DNA of 64,000 nucleotides from Bacteroidaceae bacterium (GTDB taxonomy: Bacteria > Bacteroidota > Bacteroidia > Bacteroidales > Bacteroidaceae). The notes beneath the pieces are model-generated. The model saw only the letters and a list, made by a program, of their open reading frames with translations, did no database searches and was not told the DNA's origin. The DNA lies in assembly GCA_017541025.1 (NCBI GenBank), contig JAFXZY010000001.1:1-64000 (forward strand), in the 5' to 3' direction. Made by a program: the position numbers and the translations under genes. Position 1 is the first letter of the stretch; each line of letters opens with the position of its first letter. Shown here piece by piece: positions 1 through 8,447 of the stretch.

Positions 1-169
1 CACTTAAGAATAAAAAGATATCCACACCTATAAATCCAGGATAAAATGCCCATAACAAACGTATTTCCTTACATGTGGCAAGCAGATGGGAAAGGATTAT
101 CAGTATCATGGCAATTCCCATGAAATATTGCCGATGTGTAATTAATCTATTGAAAAACATATTTGCCAT
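1..169 (-). CDS. Acyltransferase family 3 (OafA-like), 5' part only
   Basis: This leftward frame runs off the left edge, so only about 56 N-terminal residues are visible. They contain the start of a membrane acyltransferase-3 protein: an Arg-(X)n-MGIA segment, a first membrane helix ending in LSH (the family's conserved His) and then GFIGVDIFLFLS, the characteristic G(Y/F)xGVDIFFxLSG motif. The family moves acyl groups, often acetyl or succinyl, onto exported polysaccharides at the cytoplasmic membrane. The start at 169 (MANMFF) lies 11 bases after the stop of the upstream glycosyltransferase gene, so the two are probably co-transcribed; 160 is an alternative start. A role in decorating the surface polysaccharide made by the neighbouring genes is inferred from context. 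Confidence 0.72.
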   Translation of the reverse strand, partial: MANMFFNRLITHRQYFMGIAMILIILSHLLATCKEIRLLWAFYPGFIGVDIFLFLS

Positions 170-180
170 AAGGGCATCTT

Positions 181-2478
181 TTACCTTACGTATCCGTGAA
201 TCTTATCTTTCCACGAATAATGACGTTTTACCATCTCATATCCGTTAATAGCCAGTTGCTGACGCAGATCGGGATGGTTCATGATGCGCAGGCAGGCATC
301 GGCTAGTGTGGCAGCCTCGTCCTGAATAAGGCAGTTCTCCTCATGCTTGAGTTCCGGAATGGCGTTGGAAATAAGACTGGTCATTACAACGGGAATTCCA
401 CAACTCATAGCTACTAGCACTTTGTTTTGGATTCCTGCAGCCACGCGGACTGGAGCTATAGTCAGACAGGCATCACAAATGGTGTCCTCAATATCCTCGA
501 CAAAACCTGTTACAAAAATATTCTCTGAGGCCAACTGCTGTATGCTTTGCGGGGGCTGTGCTCCAACGATATAGAATTCGGACTTGGGCTTCTTTTTGAG
601 AATGCGTGGGAAAATATCTTGGATAAAGCAAAGTACAGCATCCTGATTCTGCAGAGTTCGCATATTGCCCACAAAGACAATCTTGTTAGGATTGTACTTA
701 TGTTTGATGTTCTTACTGCAGATAATACCGTTAGAATGCAATTCCAGGCTCTCGGGGTGGAGGGATTTTGTCTTCAAATAGTCAATGTCGGCCTGAGAGA
801 CTAAAACATTTTTGGGGAAGTGCAACAGGCTGTACTGCTCGGCCCTAAGAATTAGCCTTTGCTCCATACGGTAGACATTCCTAAGGAGCCAATTGCCCTT
901 GCTTTGTGAAGACATAGCGTAGGTCTTGGAAAGGGCATCTGTCATCTCTATAATAGATCGACTGTGAAGCCCCAGCTCATCAAGGTAAGGCATCATACGT
1001 AGCAGATGGGCAATGAATAGGTCCGGGTTCTCTTTTTGGATAATCTCGCGTAACTTTCTTCTATAGGTACCTGACATGTAAAAACCGCATTGCATGGGCT
1101 TTGCCTGTAAAAAGCAAATAAATGCGTGAAGAAGTGACGAAAGATGATGTCTGTGAACAGTATAAACTTTGTGGTATATGCGCTGGGCCTCAAAGATTTG
1201 TGGTTGGCCGTCTTCCTCTAGACTAAGCAAAATAAGTTTGTAGCCTTGCTTTCGCAACTGATGGGCTATATTATTGATTCGAAGCACATCACCACCATTC
1301 TCTGGCACGGGGAAGCGTGGCGTAAGAATGCAAATCTTTCGGGCGTTTGCAGCATTCTCGTCCAGTTCTTTACGCAGGTTTGTCTCCAACGCCAGACGCT
1401 CATCATTTTGGGCAATTGAACGGTCTATCCGTTTTTGCCAAACAACGAATAGTATGACATCCACTAAAACTATCCATGTAATGTTAAGTCCAATAAGGTA
1501 CAACCCAGCGTTCAACAGGGCGAAGATGATATCGGCCACTAGAATTGTCAAAAGCGCCATGTGCATGTAGTGGCCTGTCCGCATGAGCTTGTGATGGATA
1601 TGGGTCTTGTCAGAATGGAATGGATGCTCACCTCGAAGAATACGACTACAGGCAACACGTGTGAGGTCGAAAGTGGGAATCAGCAAAAGCGTGTAAGTCA
1701 GCAATAGACTGAACTCTTCAGGTTCTTTTATGGTGTTATCTGAACAGAATTTCAGTCCTAAATAGCTTAGTGCATAGCCCAGCATCAAACTGCCGGAATC
1801 ACCCATAAATATTTTGGTGCCTTTTGTGTTGTCACCAAAAAGATTATACCAAAGGAATACAATCAGACTACCGGATATGGCAGCTGTAAAGAGGCAGAAT
1901 ATGTGCATACCCCATTCCCAAAAAGCCCATGTAAAGACTATAAAGGCAATGAGTGAAAGACTGCTGGCAAGTCCGTCAATACCATCTATAAGGTTGATGC
2001 TGTTTACCACTAACATCACTAGGAATACCGTTAATGGGTAACTGTAAATCTCTGGAATCTCATAGATGCCACAGAATCCATATAGATTATTTAGGGTAAG
2101 GCCTATAAGGGGGAAGCAAAGTGCTGCTATAAACTGGATGAAGAACTTTAAATGTGCAGAAAGCCCAAAAAGATCATCTAACAAGCCTGTCACGTATATG
2201 GTAAAGATTCCGAATCCAATAAGCAGCGTGCTCGATTTAAGGGGCTCACTCTCTCCGTAGAAGTTGAAGATGATTGCTAAGGTAACGGCAATACCAACAA
2301 TAGTGCTGGGAACAAAAATAACACCTCCTAGACGGGGCGTGCTATTCTTGTGTATCTTGCGGTCATTGGGCCTGTCGAAGTATCCGTTGCGTTTGCACAG
2401 ATTAAGTATCCATGGCATTAATAGCATGGACGTTAGTGCCGAAGCTACGAAGGATATGAAAATGTAGAGCGCAGTCAT
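181..2478 (-). CDS. WecA/TagO-type undecaprenyl-phosphate phosphosugar transferase fused to a GT4-type glycosyltransferase
   Basis: The 765-residue protein is two enzymes in one frame. Residues about 1-350 form a polytopic MraY/WecA-family transferase that places a sugar-1-phosphate on undecaprenyl phosphate: DDLFGL, the NxINLIDGIDGL segment, FMGDSGSL and the cytoplasmic HIHHKL histidines are all present. From about residue 382 (KICILTPRFPVP) a GT-B glycosyltransferase begins, resembling the TIGR03087/PEP-CTERM-associated sugar transferases, with a nucleotide-sugar-binding end around GIQNKVLVAM. The usual Glu of the KVLEAM motif is Val here, so donor binding may differ. WecA-type proteins normally end near 330-380 residues; the fusion suggests one polypeptide starts the lipid-linked glycan and adds the next sugar. 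Wzi-family and lipoprotein genes lie upstream and an acyltransferase downstream. A perfect 8-bp inverted repeat (2484-2502) sits just before the start. Confidence 0.88.
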   Translation of the reverse strand: MTALYIFISFVASALTSMLLMPWILNLCKRNGYFDRPNDRKIHKNSTPRLGGVIFVPSTIVGIAVTLAIIFNFYGESEPLKSSTLLIGFGIFTIYVTGLLDDLFGLSAHLKFFIQFIAALCFPLIGLTLNNLYGFCGIYEIPEIYSYPLTVFLVMLVVNSINLIDGIDGLASSLSLIAFIVFTWAFWEWGMHIFCLFTAAISGSLIVFLWYNLFGDNTKGTKIFMGDSGSLMLGYALSYLGLKFCSDNTIKEPEEFSLLLTYTLLLIPTFDLTRVACSRILRGEHPFHSDKTHIHHKLMRTGHYMHMALLTILVADIIFALLNAGLYLIGLNITWIVLVDVILFVVWQKRIDRSIAQNDERLALETNLRKELDENAANARKICILTPRFPVPENGGDVLRINNIAHQLRKQGYKLILLSLEEDGQPQIFEAQRIYHKVYTVHRHHLSSLLHAFICFLQAKPMQCGFYMSGTYRRKLREIIQKENPDLFIAHLLRMMPYLDELGLHSRSIIEMTDALSKTYAMSSQSKGNWLLRNVYRMEQRLILRAEQYSLLHFPKNVLVSQADIDYLKTKSLHPESLELHSNGIICSKNIKHKYNPNKIVFVGNMRTLQNQDAVLCFIQDIFPRILKKKPKSEFYIVGAQPPQSIQQLASENIFVTGFVEDIEDTICDACLTIAPVRVAAGIQNKVLVAMSCGIPVVMTSLISNAIPELKHEENCLIQDEAATLADACLRIMNHPDLRQQLAINGYEMVKRHYSWKDKIHGYVR

Positions 2479-2575
2479 GTAATCGTTTATATATTATAAA
2501 CGTTCATTTGACTTTTTTTATTGTCCAAAATGCAGGTTTTTCCTGAGAACAAACCGACTTTGATAAAAACTTGCA

Positions 2576-3037
2576 TCAATATTTACGGAAACGTAGCGTT
2601 CCCTCTGCTCCGGAAAGTACCATTTTGTCGGAAGTCAATTCTTCTATCTTCAAGCGTCCGTTGTTGGGAATGCCATATTTCTTCAACTCTTCTATGGGAT
2701 GAGCTACTGAGTCAAGTTCAGAATCTTTAAAGATCTTATCCGTCTGGATAATAATACAGCCTTCTGCCTGTTGATAATATGTCAGGTAGAAGTCTTCCGC
2801 TTCGCCTGGAAGAAATTGCAGCATAAGCAAGTTGTTGCGTACCTTGTAATATATGCTGGCATTAGAATTATCTGGTTTGCTGTAAACAGGTGAACCGTCT
2901 AAAGCCCTCCACTCCAGAAGTTGCCACATACCACCCAAAGTGCCGCTGTCATCTCGTTTATTCTCGCAACTGCTGGATATAGCCAGAAAGAGAATTGATA
3001 CTATGCAGTATAGAAAAAAATGCCTGTTAGTCTTCAT
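2576..3037 (-). CDS. Small lipocalin-like lipoprotein
   Basis: This 153-residue protein has a type II signal peptide (hydrophobic stretch then a lipobox ending SSSC at about residue 24), so it should be lipid-anchored. After the Cys it has a GMWQLLEW start and a series of short beta strands ending in LSGAEGTLRFRKY. That pattern is typical of small lipocalin-like Bacteroidetes lipoproteins of the DUF4847 kind; the family assignment is from memory and moderate. It begins 3 bases after the stop of the Wzi-family gene, so it is almost certainly translated from the same message and may work with that outer-membrane protein. A 97-base gap separates it from the next gene. No catalytic motif is visible and no substrate can be named. 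Confidence 0.7.
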   Translation of the reverse strand: MKTNRHFFLYCIVSILFLAISSSCENKRDDSGTLGGMWQLLEWRALDGSPVYSKPDNSNASIYYKVRNNLLMLQFLPGEAEDFYLTYYQQAEGCIIIQTDKIFKDSELDSVAHPIEELKKYGIPNNGRLKIEELTSDKMVLSGAEGTLRFRKY

Positions 3038-3040
3038 CTG

Positions 3041-4558
3041 TTACTTCGTTATATTAAACAATCCGCTGTATGATACGGAAATCATTCCACCATTGCTTTT
3101 TCCAAGAATCTCACCATCGTTATGCCCGTAGCTGGCTGTAATTCCTAATCCTTTCACTTGGCGAGGTTTGTAAGTAACTTCTGCCATCAGATAGTTGGCC
3201 TTCTCTGGGTTAGGCGTAGGAGTGTTGTAGGAGCCTAAACTCTTTTCGTGGGTATAGAGCAGACGCCAGCCCCATTCTTCTGTCGGCTGGCCGCTAAGAC
3301 CTACGTGATGAGCATTTACGCGACTATGGTAAACCATGAGTCGATTGCTGAATCCAAAACGGTCGTTGTACATGGGTGAGGAGAGTAGCGGGTTACCCAT
3401 AACGAATCCTGAATGCTGCCAGGCTCCGTAAATGTGATTATTGTAATATTGGTCGCATCCGCTTATCTGCTCAGGCATGTTGTCCGTTTTATCATGATAG
3501 ACGGCTCCGCTTTGATCCATTGTACCAATATGCTCGTAAACAATACTGCTTAAGAAAGGATTTTTGGGAAGGTTTACCTCTACGCCCCAAAGCATATCCT
3601 TCCAGCCGTATTGCCAGAACATCTGGCTTTGGTCCTCAAAGAAGTGCTCCAGATATGCTCCTGCACTCCATCCTTTGCCATGATAGTCTGCGCGCAGGTG
3701 CCAACTTCCTACTTGGTTACCTTCACTGTTTCTGTATGGATCACCATCATTACTATCGCTTCCACCGGGAATTAAAGCATGCCAGAAACTTTTGAAACCA
3801 TGCAGCAGATTTTCGTCATAATATTGTGGACCAGGGAATCCTTTTCTTTGAGGGATGTTGTGTCCTGTGCCACCAAACTGGCAGCTCATTTCCAGACCTC
3901 CTGTGACGGTAAGGGGGAATTTCTCTTTATTCCCAATGCGCAGGAACAAAGCCTTGGAATGATAGAGCGAACCGGTGGTGTAAAGGTATGGATTGTTGTC
4001 GTTAAACTCACGCTGCCAAGCATTATCTGTATACCACCCGTATGCAAGATGTGCCTTGACTGCTAGCCATTTCTTGGTACCGGGAATAACCAGAAAGTCA
4101 GGTAACTCTATGCGTATTTGTGGAAGTGGCCTGGCATTAATACCTGAAGTCATACCACCACTACTGAGGGCTTGGTTCTTCAGTTCAAGGGGGCGTTCCT
4201 TCTGGCCTAAACTAAGGCGAAGTGCTTTCCATTGAAAATCGGCATAAAGTTGCTGAACAATAAAGTGTTTGCTTCCCATACCTACTGCTACAGCCAAATC
4301 AGCTCCATATCCTATGCGCCAATTTCGCAAGCTGTCTGTCATCACATCTCTTTGAATGCCACCACGCAGGTAGCCGTAGTTGTTTTTGTGCGAACTTAGG
4401 CCATATCTGTTGTTCGTAAACCAGAATGGGGCATAATCACCATCGCTGAAGGAACCTGTCATAGTACCTTCATAATAAATGTCCTGTCCCAAACGACTGA
4501 TTTGTGCAGCTGCCGTTAAGGGTAGAATCGTTAACAATAATATAACAATACGTTTCAT
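3041..4558 (-). CDS. Wzi-family capsule assembly outer-membrane protein
   Basis: The start is placed at 4558 because MKRIVILLLTILPLTAAAQ is a clean Sec signal peptide; a start six codons upstream (4576) would put MDIGKQ in front of it. The mature protein of about 485 residues alternates short aromatic beta strands and matches the capsule assembly Wzi family (PF14052), an 18-stranded outer-membrane barrel that tethers or organises surface polysaccharide. Recognisable parts are GTMTGSFSDGDYAPFWFTNN near the N terminus, the GQKERPLELKNQALSSGGM segment and the paired-strand C terminus. A -7 box on this strand lies just upstream (4587-4594). It heads a leftward unit with a lipoprotein, the WecA-GT fusion and an acyltransferase, which fits a capsule or exopolysaccharide locus. 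Confidence 0.82.
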   Translation of the reverse strand: MKRIVILLLTILPLTAAAQISRLGQDIYYEGTMTGSFSDGDYAPFWFTNNRYGLSSHKNNYGYLRGGIQRDVMTDSLRNWRIGYGADLAVAVGMGSKHFIVQQLYADFQWKALRLSLGQKERPLELKNQALSSGGMTSGINARPLPQIRIELPDFLVIPGTKKWLAVKAHLAYGWYTDNAWQREFNDNNPYLYTTGSLYHSKALFLRIGNKEKFPLTVTGGLEMSCQFGGTGHNIPQRKGFPGPQYYDENLLHGFKSFWHALIPGGSDSNDGDPYRNSEGNQVGSWHLRADYHGKGWSAGAYLEHFFEDQSQMFWQYGWKDMLWGVEVNLPKNPFLSSIVYEHIGTMDQSGAVYHDKTDNMPEQISGCDQYYNNHIYGAWQHSGFVMGNPLLSSPMYNDRFGFSNRLMVYHSRVNAHHVGLSGQPTEEWGWRLLYTHEKSLGSYNTPTPNPEKANYLMAEVTYKPRQVKGLGITASYGHNDGEILGKSNGGMISVSYSGLFNITK

Positions 4559-4586
4559 TTGTTTCCCAATATCCAAAATTTTCCTG

Positions 4587-4594
4587 CAAAGTTA
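4587..4594 (-). promoter_or_regulatory. Bacteroidetes -7 promoter box for the Wzi-family gene
   Basis: On the minus strand this reads TAACTTTG, matching the TAnnTTTG consensus of the Bacteroidetes primary sigma factor. It lies about 29 bases before the chosen start at 4558. No good -33 TTTG was found at the expected distance, so the call rests on the -7 box and its position. Confidence 0.5.
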
Positions 4595-4688
4595 AAATTT
4601 TTATTTGTACGCGTAAAGTGTTTTGCTACATTTTTTGATTTTTATGATAATTTCGGCATAGACGTTAGCCCAATTGCATAAAATGTTG

Positions 4689-4696
4689 TAACTTTG
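4689..4696 (+). promoter_or_regulatory. Bacteroidetes -7 promoter box for the degenerate sugar-phosphate transferase gene
   Basis: TAACTTTG lies 25 bases before the ATG at 4721. It is divergent from the Wzi-family promoter with about 95 bases between the two -7 boxes, so both polysaccharide-related units read from one intergenic region. The -33 element is weak. Confidence 0.5.
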
Positions 4697-4720
4697 CAAA
4701 AATAGAGCGAAAATTCGATT

Positions 4721-5488
4721 ATGAAGAATTTATATAAGGGGATGCAAGACCCCACCAAAGTTTTTCTTTTGATAGGAACTGACGAGGAGGCAGCTGAAAT
4801 TCAAGCAGAATTGAACGGACAGGGGCTAACTCCCAAAACACATTGCATATTGCCCGAAGTTTTGTCAGACACTTTGCAGGATATGGAAAATGTTGCGGCG
4901 GTCTGCTGTGTTTCAGGTGCTTTACAGAAAACAGATTTGCAGATTCTGTGTCAGTTTTGTCAAGAAAACAAGACGTTGTTATTTTTCTGCACTCCAGGAC
5001 TTAGTGTTCTTCAGAAAAATATGCGAGTGAAGAATGTAGGCTTTATGTCTTTTCTTTCCCCCGTTGAAGAGCCGCTTAGTCATTGGTGGAATAAACTGGT
5101 GAAACGCCTTTTTGATTTATTGGTCAGCGGCATCTTCCTCTTCTTCATTTTTCCTTTTATCTACATCGTTGCAGCTATAATTATAAAGCGTAAAAGTCCA
5201 GGGCCGGTTTTTTCTATAGTTAAGGAAAAGAATGGCAGCGGCAAGTCTTTTGATAAGCTAACATTCAGAACAGAAGGTCTTCCTGAATCGTCATTCCTTC
5301 GGAAACCTGCCTTAAAGAATATGCCACAGCTCCTGAATGTTTTTGGAGGAAATATGTCTATTGTGCCAGGCATGGTGAAATGTCAGTTCTGCAAGAATGC
5401 AGATGTTTGGTATATGGAGAATTGGTCATTGTGGTTGGATATTAAGATACTTGTAAGAGCGATGTTGAATAAAAATAAAATAGAATAA
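4721..5488 (+). CDS. Degenerate polyprenyl-phosphate sugar-1-phosphate transferase (probable pseudoenzyme)
   Basis: Residues about 125-255 follow the bacterial sugar transferase family (PF02397; WcaJ/PglC): a KRLFDLLVSG start, a re-entrant hydrophobic helix, KRKSPGPVFSIV, then LRKPALKNMPQLLNVFGGNMSIVPGM and a final NWSLWLDIKILVRAML. The catalytic Asp-Glu dyad of the normal SLDELPQL motif is replaced by Lys-Asn (ALKNMPQL), and the phosphate-binding VGPRP has become VPGM. The usual KFRTM segment is LTFRTEG and the loop before it is short. The N-terminal 120 residues look like a reduced Rossmann/CoA-binding-like domain with no clear motif. I infer loss of transferase activity with the membrane fold kept. 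The gene is followed 23 bases later by a conserved hypothetical and lies divergent from the polysaccharide unit. Confidence 0.78.
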   Translation: MKNLYKGMQDPTKVFLLIGTDEEAAEIQAELNGQGLTPKTHCILPEVLSDTLQDMENVAAVCCVSGALQKTDLQILCQFCQENKTLLFFCTPGLSVLQKNMRVKNVGFMSFLSPVEEPLSHWWNKLVKRLFDLLVSGIFLFFIFPFIYIVAAIIIKRKSPGPVFSIVKEKNGSGKSFDKLTFRTEGLPESSFLRKPALKNMPQLLNVFGGNMSIVPGMVKCQFCKNADVWYMENWSLWLDIKILVRAMLNKNKIE

Positions 5489-5511
5489 CAATTATAAAAG
5501 AATCAATATTT

Positions 5512-6135
5512 ATGTCAATATTTTCGAAATTATTTGGTCGTAAATCAAACTCTGATACTCGTATTGGCGGCATGGAAGATTTCATGTTGCTTATTAGAGT
5601 ATATTACCAGTCGGCTATGGCAGCTCAGTTGGGAATCAACAATTTGGCTTCATTGCCTGACTTGAGGGTTTTTAAACAAACCTATCATGTTCAGACAGTC
5701 AACAATAAGTTGGGCATTGGCGAAAAGAAACAATGCCGTAAGCTGATGCAGGATATTTACCATATTAGTGACGGTTTCTTTGAGGAAGTGGACAACAGCG
5801 TAAAAAAACGTTGCAAGAAAATACAGGATGTTCAGGGCTATCTTGTTACATTTCAGGGTTTTAGCCAGGATTTGATGATGCTGATGGGCAACTTGATGCA
5901 ATGGAAATTCCGTCTGCCTGGTTTTTTTAAGAGCGCCTTACGTCAGATGGTCGAAAAACAGGTTCATGAAATAATGACCAAGGTAGATTGGAAGGATGAC
6001 GGTGTACGTCGTACCTGCGTAGCTATCAGAAAGTATCAATCGGCCCTTGGGTATACGGAATCATGGATGTCTGAATATGTTTATACCCTTGTTATGCTCG
6101 CAAAAAAGGAGCCAAAGAAAAATAGTGAGGAATAA
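5512..6135 (+). CDS. Conserved hypothetical protein, 207 aa
   Basis: I do not recognise a named family. The protein is soluble and largely helical with no signal peptide or membrane segment. It begins MSIFSKLFGRKSN, a basic amphipathic leader, then has a helical core containing GIGEKKQCRKLMQDIYHISDG, a DLMMLMGNLMQW stretch and a lysine/glutamate-rich end. It follows the degenerate sugar transferase with a 23-base gap and precedes a strong promoter (6137-6168) for the next unit, so it is probably the last gene of its own operon. Unbroken frame and normal codon use support a real gene. It may act in envelope or division functions, but nothing in the sequence proves this. Confidence 0.7.
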   Translation: MSIFSKLFGRKSNSDTRIGGMEDFMLLIRVYYQSAMAAQLGINNLASLPDLRVFKQTYHVQTVNNKLGIGEKKQCRKLMQDIYHISDGFFEEVDNSVKKRCKKIQDVQGYLVTFQGFSQDLMMLMGNLMQWKFRLPGFFKSALRQMVEKQVHEIMTKVDWKDDGVRRTCVAIRKYQSALGYTESWMSEYVYTLVMLAKKEPKKNSEE

Positions 6136-6136
6136 T

Positions 6137-6168
6137 TTTGCATTTCGTAAAAAAAAAAGTTATCTTTG
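6137..6168 (+). promoter_or_regulatory. Bacteroidetes promoter TTTG-N20-TATCTTTG
   Basis: A TTTG -33 box at 6137-6140 and a TATCTTTG -7 box at 6161-6168 are 20 bases apart, the textbook arrangement for the Bacteroidetes housekeeping sigma factor. The box precedes the ATG at 6197 by 28 bases and should drive the ZapB-like/zapA/rny unit. The -33 box begins two bases after the stop of the preceding gene. Confidence 0.8.
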
Positions 6169-6196
6169 TCCTCGAAATATCGGAGTTCGATAGAAA

Positions 6197-6493
6197 ATGG
6201 ATGCTAAACTAACAGAACTAATCATTCAACTAGAGGCCCGTACTCGCCAACTTTTAATGCAGTACAGTAAGTCTCAGGAGGAGAAACAAGATCTCTTGTT
6301 GCGTTTGAAAGAACGTGATGAGGAGATACTGTTGTTGAGGCAGAAAAACGAAGGACTCCAACAACAATATACCCATCTTAAGATGGCAAAGTACATTGAT
6401 ATGGCTGATGATGATGTAAAAGACCTTCGAGGCCGTATCAGAAAGATGGTGCGTGACGTTGACCGGTGTATCTCCATGCTTAAAGTAGAATAA
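6197..6493 (+). CDS. Small coiled-coil protein next to zapA (ZapB-like)
   Basis: The 98-residue product is almost entirely heptad-patterned coiled coil from about residue 5 to 65 (LIIQLEARTRQLLMQY, then EKQDLLLRLKERDEEILLLR), followed by a short basic helix. It has no signal or membrane segment. It is first in a three-gene unit, five bases before zapA. A small coiled-coil gene in front of zapA is common in Bacteroidetes, and a role as a partner of ZapA/FtsZ at the division ring is inferred from position and shape; there is no sequence proof that it is an orthologue of enterobacterial ZapB. Confidence 0.72.
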   Translation: MDAKLTELIIQLEARTRQLLMQYSKSQEEKQDLLLRLKERDEEILLLRQKNEGLQQQYTHLKMAKYIDMADDDVKDLRGRIRKMVRDVDRCISMLKVE

Positions 6494-6498
6494 AAAAT

Positions 6499-6819
6499 AT
6501 GGCAGAGCAAAGTGACACCCTATCAATAACTCTCCGTTTTGGCAGTTGGACGCTGCCAATGACTGTTCGTCGTGAAGAGGAATTTGTCTATCGGCAAGCA
6601 GAGAAGCTTATTAAGGAGAGATTCAACTTTTATACAAACAGCTATCCAGGCCAAAGTACAGAAATGTATCTTGTTATGACAATTTTGGATATAGCTGTCA
6701 AAGTTAAACAGCAAGAATCGTCAATGGATATAGAACCTATAACCAGCCGACTAAAGCCGTTGCTTGCTGAGTTGGAGTCCGCACTCGAGACAAAACAGAG
6801 AGTTAATGACCCCAATTAA
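6499..6819 (+). CDS. zapA: Cell division protein ZapA
   Basis: This 106-residue protein has the ZapA layout: an N-terminal globular part with LSITLRFGSWTLPMTVRREEEFVYRQAEKLI, where beta strands are followed by the helix that begins with EE-x-x-Y-R-x-A, and a C-terminal coiled coil (ELESALETKQRV). ZapA binds FtsZ and bundles its filaments at midcell. Length is normal for the family. It sits between a coiled-coil gene (5 bases upstream) and rny (21 bases downstream), an arrangement seen in many Bacteroidetes, and all three should be transcribed from the promoter at 6137-6168. Confidence 0.85.
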   Translation: MAEQSDTLSITLRFGSWTLPMTVRREEEFVYRQAEKLIKERFNFYTNSYPGQSTEMYLVMTILDIAVKVKQQESSMDIEPITSRLKPLLAELESALETKQRVNDPN

Positions 6820-6840
6820 TAAATCAAACATTAAGAATTC

Positions 6841-8391
6841 ATGATACCTTATATTATTTATGGACTGATCATAGGTATTGCATCCTTTGTGATCTTTTTT
6901 TGCATATGGTATTTTGTTGTATTACCAAGCAAACGTAAAAGAATGACAGAAGAGGCCGAGCAGGAGGCAGAAATTATTAAGCAAAAGAAATTACTAGAGG
7001 TTAAGGAGAAGTTTATCAGCAAGAAGGCCGAGTTGGAAAACGAAGTTCGCCAGCGTAACCAGCAGATTCAGCAAGCAGAGAACAGGGCCAAGCAAAGAGA
7101 GCTTAGTCTTAACCAAAAACAAGATGAACTGACTCGTCGTAAGCAGGAGTCTGATACGATGCGTACGCGTTTGGAGGCCCAGCAGACTGTTCTTCAGAAG
7201 AAAGAAGAAGAGTTAGAACAACGTATGGGATGTTTGATGGAACAGGAACGTACCAAGTTGGAAGAAATTTCTGGACTTAGCGTAGATGAAGCTCGTGAGC
7301 GTCTGATAGAATCTCTTAAGGATGAGGCTAAGACAAGTGCTGCGGCTTACATCAATGAGATAATGGATGATGCCAGAATGACAGCTAATAAGGAGGCAAA
7401 GCGCATTATCATCCAAACTATTCAACGTGTGGCTACAGAAACGGCAGTAGAGAATAGTGTTACTGTATTCCATATTGAAAATGATGAGGTAAAAGGCCGT
7501 ATTATTGGTCGTGAAGGACGTAACATCCGTGCTTTAGAGGCGGCCACAGGAGTGGAAATTGTGGTGGATGATACCCCTGAAGCAATTGTTATCAGTGCAT
7601 TTGACCCCGTTAGACGAGAAATCTGTCGTTTGGCCCTGCACCAGTTGGTCGCTGACGGCCGTATTCATCCTGCTCGTATTGAGGAGGTCGTTGCAAAGGT
7701 TAAGAAGCAGGTCGACGAGGAGATTATTGAAACAGGAAAGCGTACTACCATTGACCTTGGCGTTCATGGCTTGCATCCCGAGCTAATTCGTATTATAGGT
7801 AAGATGAAGTATCGTAGCAGTTATGGCCAGAACCTATTGCAGCACGCCCGTGAGACAGCTAACCTTTGTGCCGTTATGGCTAGCGAATTGGGCTTGAATC
7901 CCAAGAAGGCAAAGCGTGCTGGCCTGTTGCATGATATAGGTAAGGTACCTGATGAAGAACCGGAAATGCCTCATGCATTGTATGGCGCAAAGTTGGCAGA
8001 GAAGTATAAAGAGAAGGCTGATATCTGCAATGCCATAGGTGCCCACCACGATGAGATGGAGATGACGACACTTCTTGCTCCCATTGTTCAGGTTTGTGAT
8101 GCCATCAGTGGTGCCCGTCCTGGTGCCCGTCGTGAGATCGTGGAGGCCTATATCAAGCGTCTAAAGGACTTGGAGGACATCGCTATGAGCTATCCTGGTG
8201 TGGTTAAGACATATGCTATTCAGGCAGGTCGTGAACTCCGTGTTATTGTTGGTGCAGATAAGATTGACGATAAGCAGACAGAACTTCTAAGTACGGATAT
8301 TGCCACAAAGATACAAAACGAGATGACTTATCCAGGGCAAGTTAAGATTACGGTCATCCGTGAAACAAGATCAGTTTCCTATGCAAAATAA
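6841..8391 (+). CDS. rny: Ribonuclease Y
   Basis: The 516-residue protein has the full RNase Y order: a single N-terminal membrane helix (about residues 3-26), a long coiled coil rich in Glu, Lys and Gln (about 35-190), a KH RNA-binding domain with [21 protein letters not shown] near residues 220-245, and an HD hydrolase domain with GLLHDIGK and later HHDE around residues 360-400. RNase Y is the membrane-bound endonuclease that starts mRNA decay in many bacteria lacking RNase E as main enzyme. Length matches the family. It is third in the zapA unit and ends shortly before a strong hairpin terminator. Confidence 0.97.
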   Translation: MIPYIIYGLIIGIASFVIFFCIWYFVVLPSKRKRMTEEAEQEAEIIKQKKLLEVKEKFISKKAELENEVRQRNQQIQQAENRAKQRELSLNQKQDELTRRKQESDTMRTRLEAQQTVLQKKEEELEQRMGCLMEQERTKLEEISGLSVDEARERLIESLKDEAKTSAAAYINEIMDDARMTANKEAKRIIIQTIQRVATETAVENSVTVFHIENDEVKGRIIGREGRNIRALEAATGVEIVVDDTPEAIVISAFDPVRREICRLALHQLVADGRIHPARIEEVVAKVKKQVDEEIIETGKRTTIDLGVHGLHPELIRIIGKMKYRSSYGQNLLQHARETANLCAVMASELGLNPKKAKRAGLLHDIGKVPDEEPEMPHALYGAKLAEKYKEKADICNAIGAHHDEMEMTTLLAPIVQVCDAISGARPGARREIVEAYIKRLKDLEDIAMSYPGVVKTYAIQAGRELRVIVGADKIDDKQTELLSTDIATKIQNEMTYPGQVKITVIRETRSVSYAK

Positions 8392-8412
8392 TCCTTTATA
8401 TATTATATGGTA

Positions 8413-8446
8413 GTAAAAGCCTTGGGTCCCAAGGCTTTTACTTTTT
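8413..8446. terminator. Strong bidirectional hairpin terminator between rny and the HAD gene
   Basis: A perfect 14-bp stem (8413-8426 with 8428-8441) of sequence GTAAAAGCCTTGGG and its complement is flanked by T on the right and A on the left. It lies between two convergent genes and can serve both strands. Confidence 0.88.
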
Positions 8447-8447
8447 A

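Noticed and set aside
2484-2502. Inverted repeat CGTTTATA/TATAAACG as a terminator
   Set aside because: It is upstream of a start codon, AT-only in the loop region and lacks a T-run; at most an operator or RNA structure.
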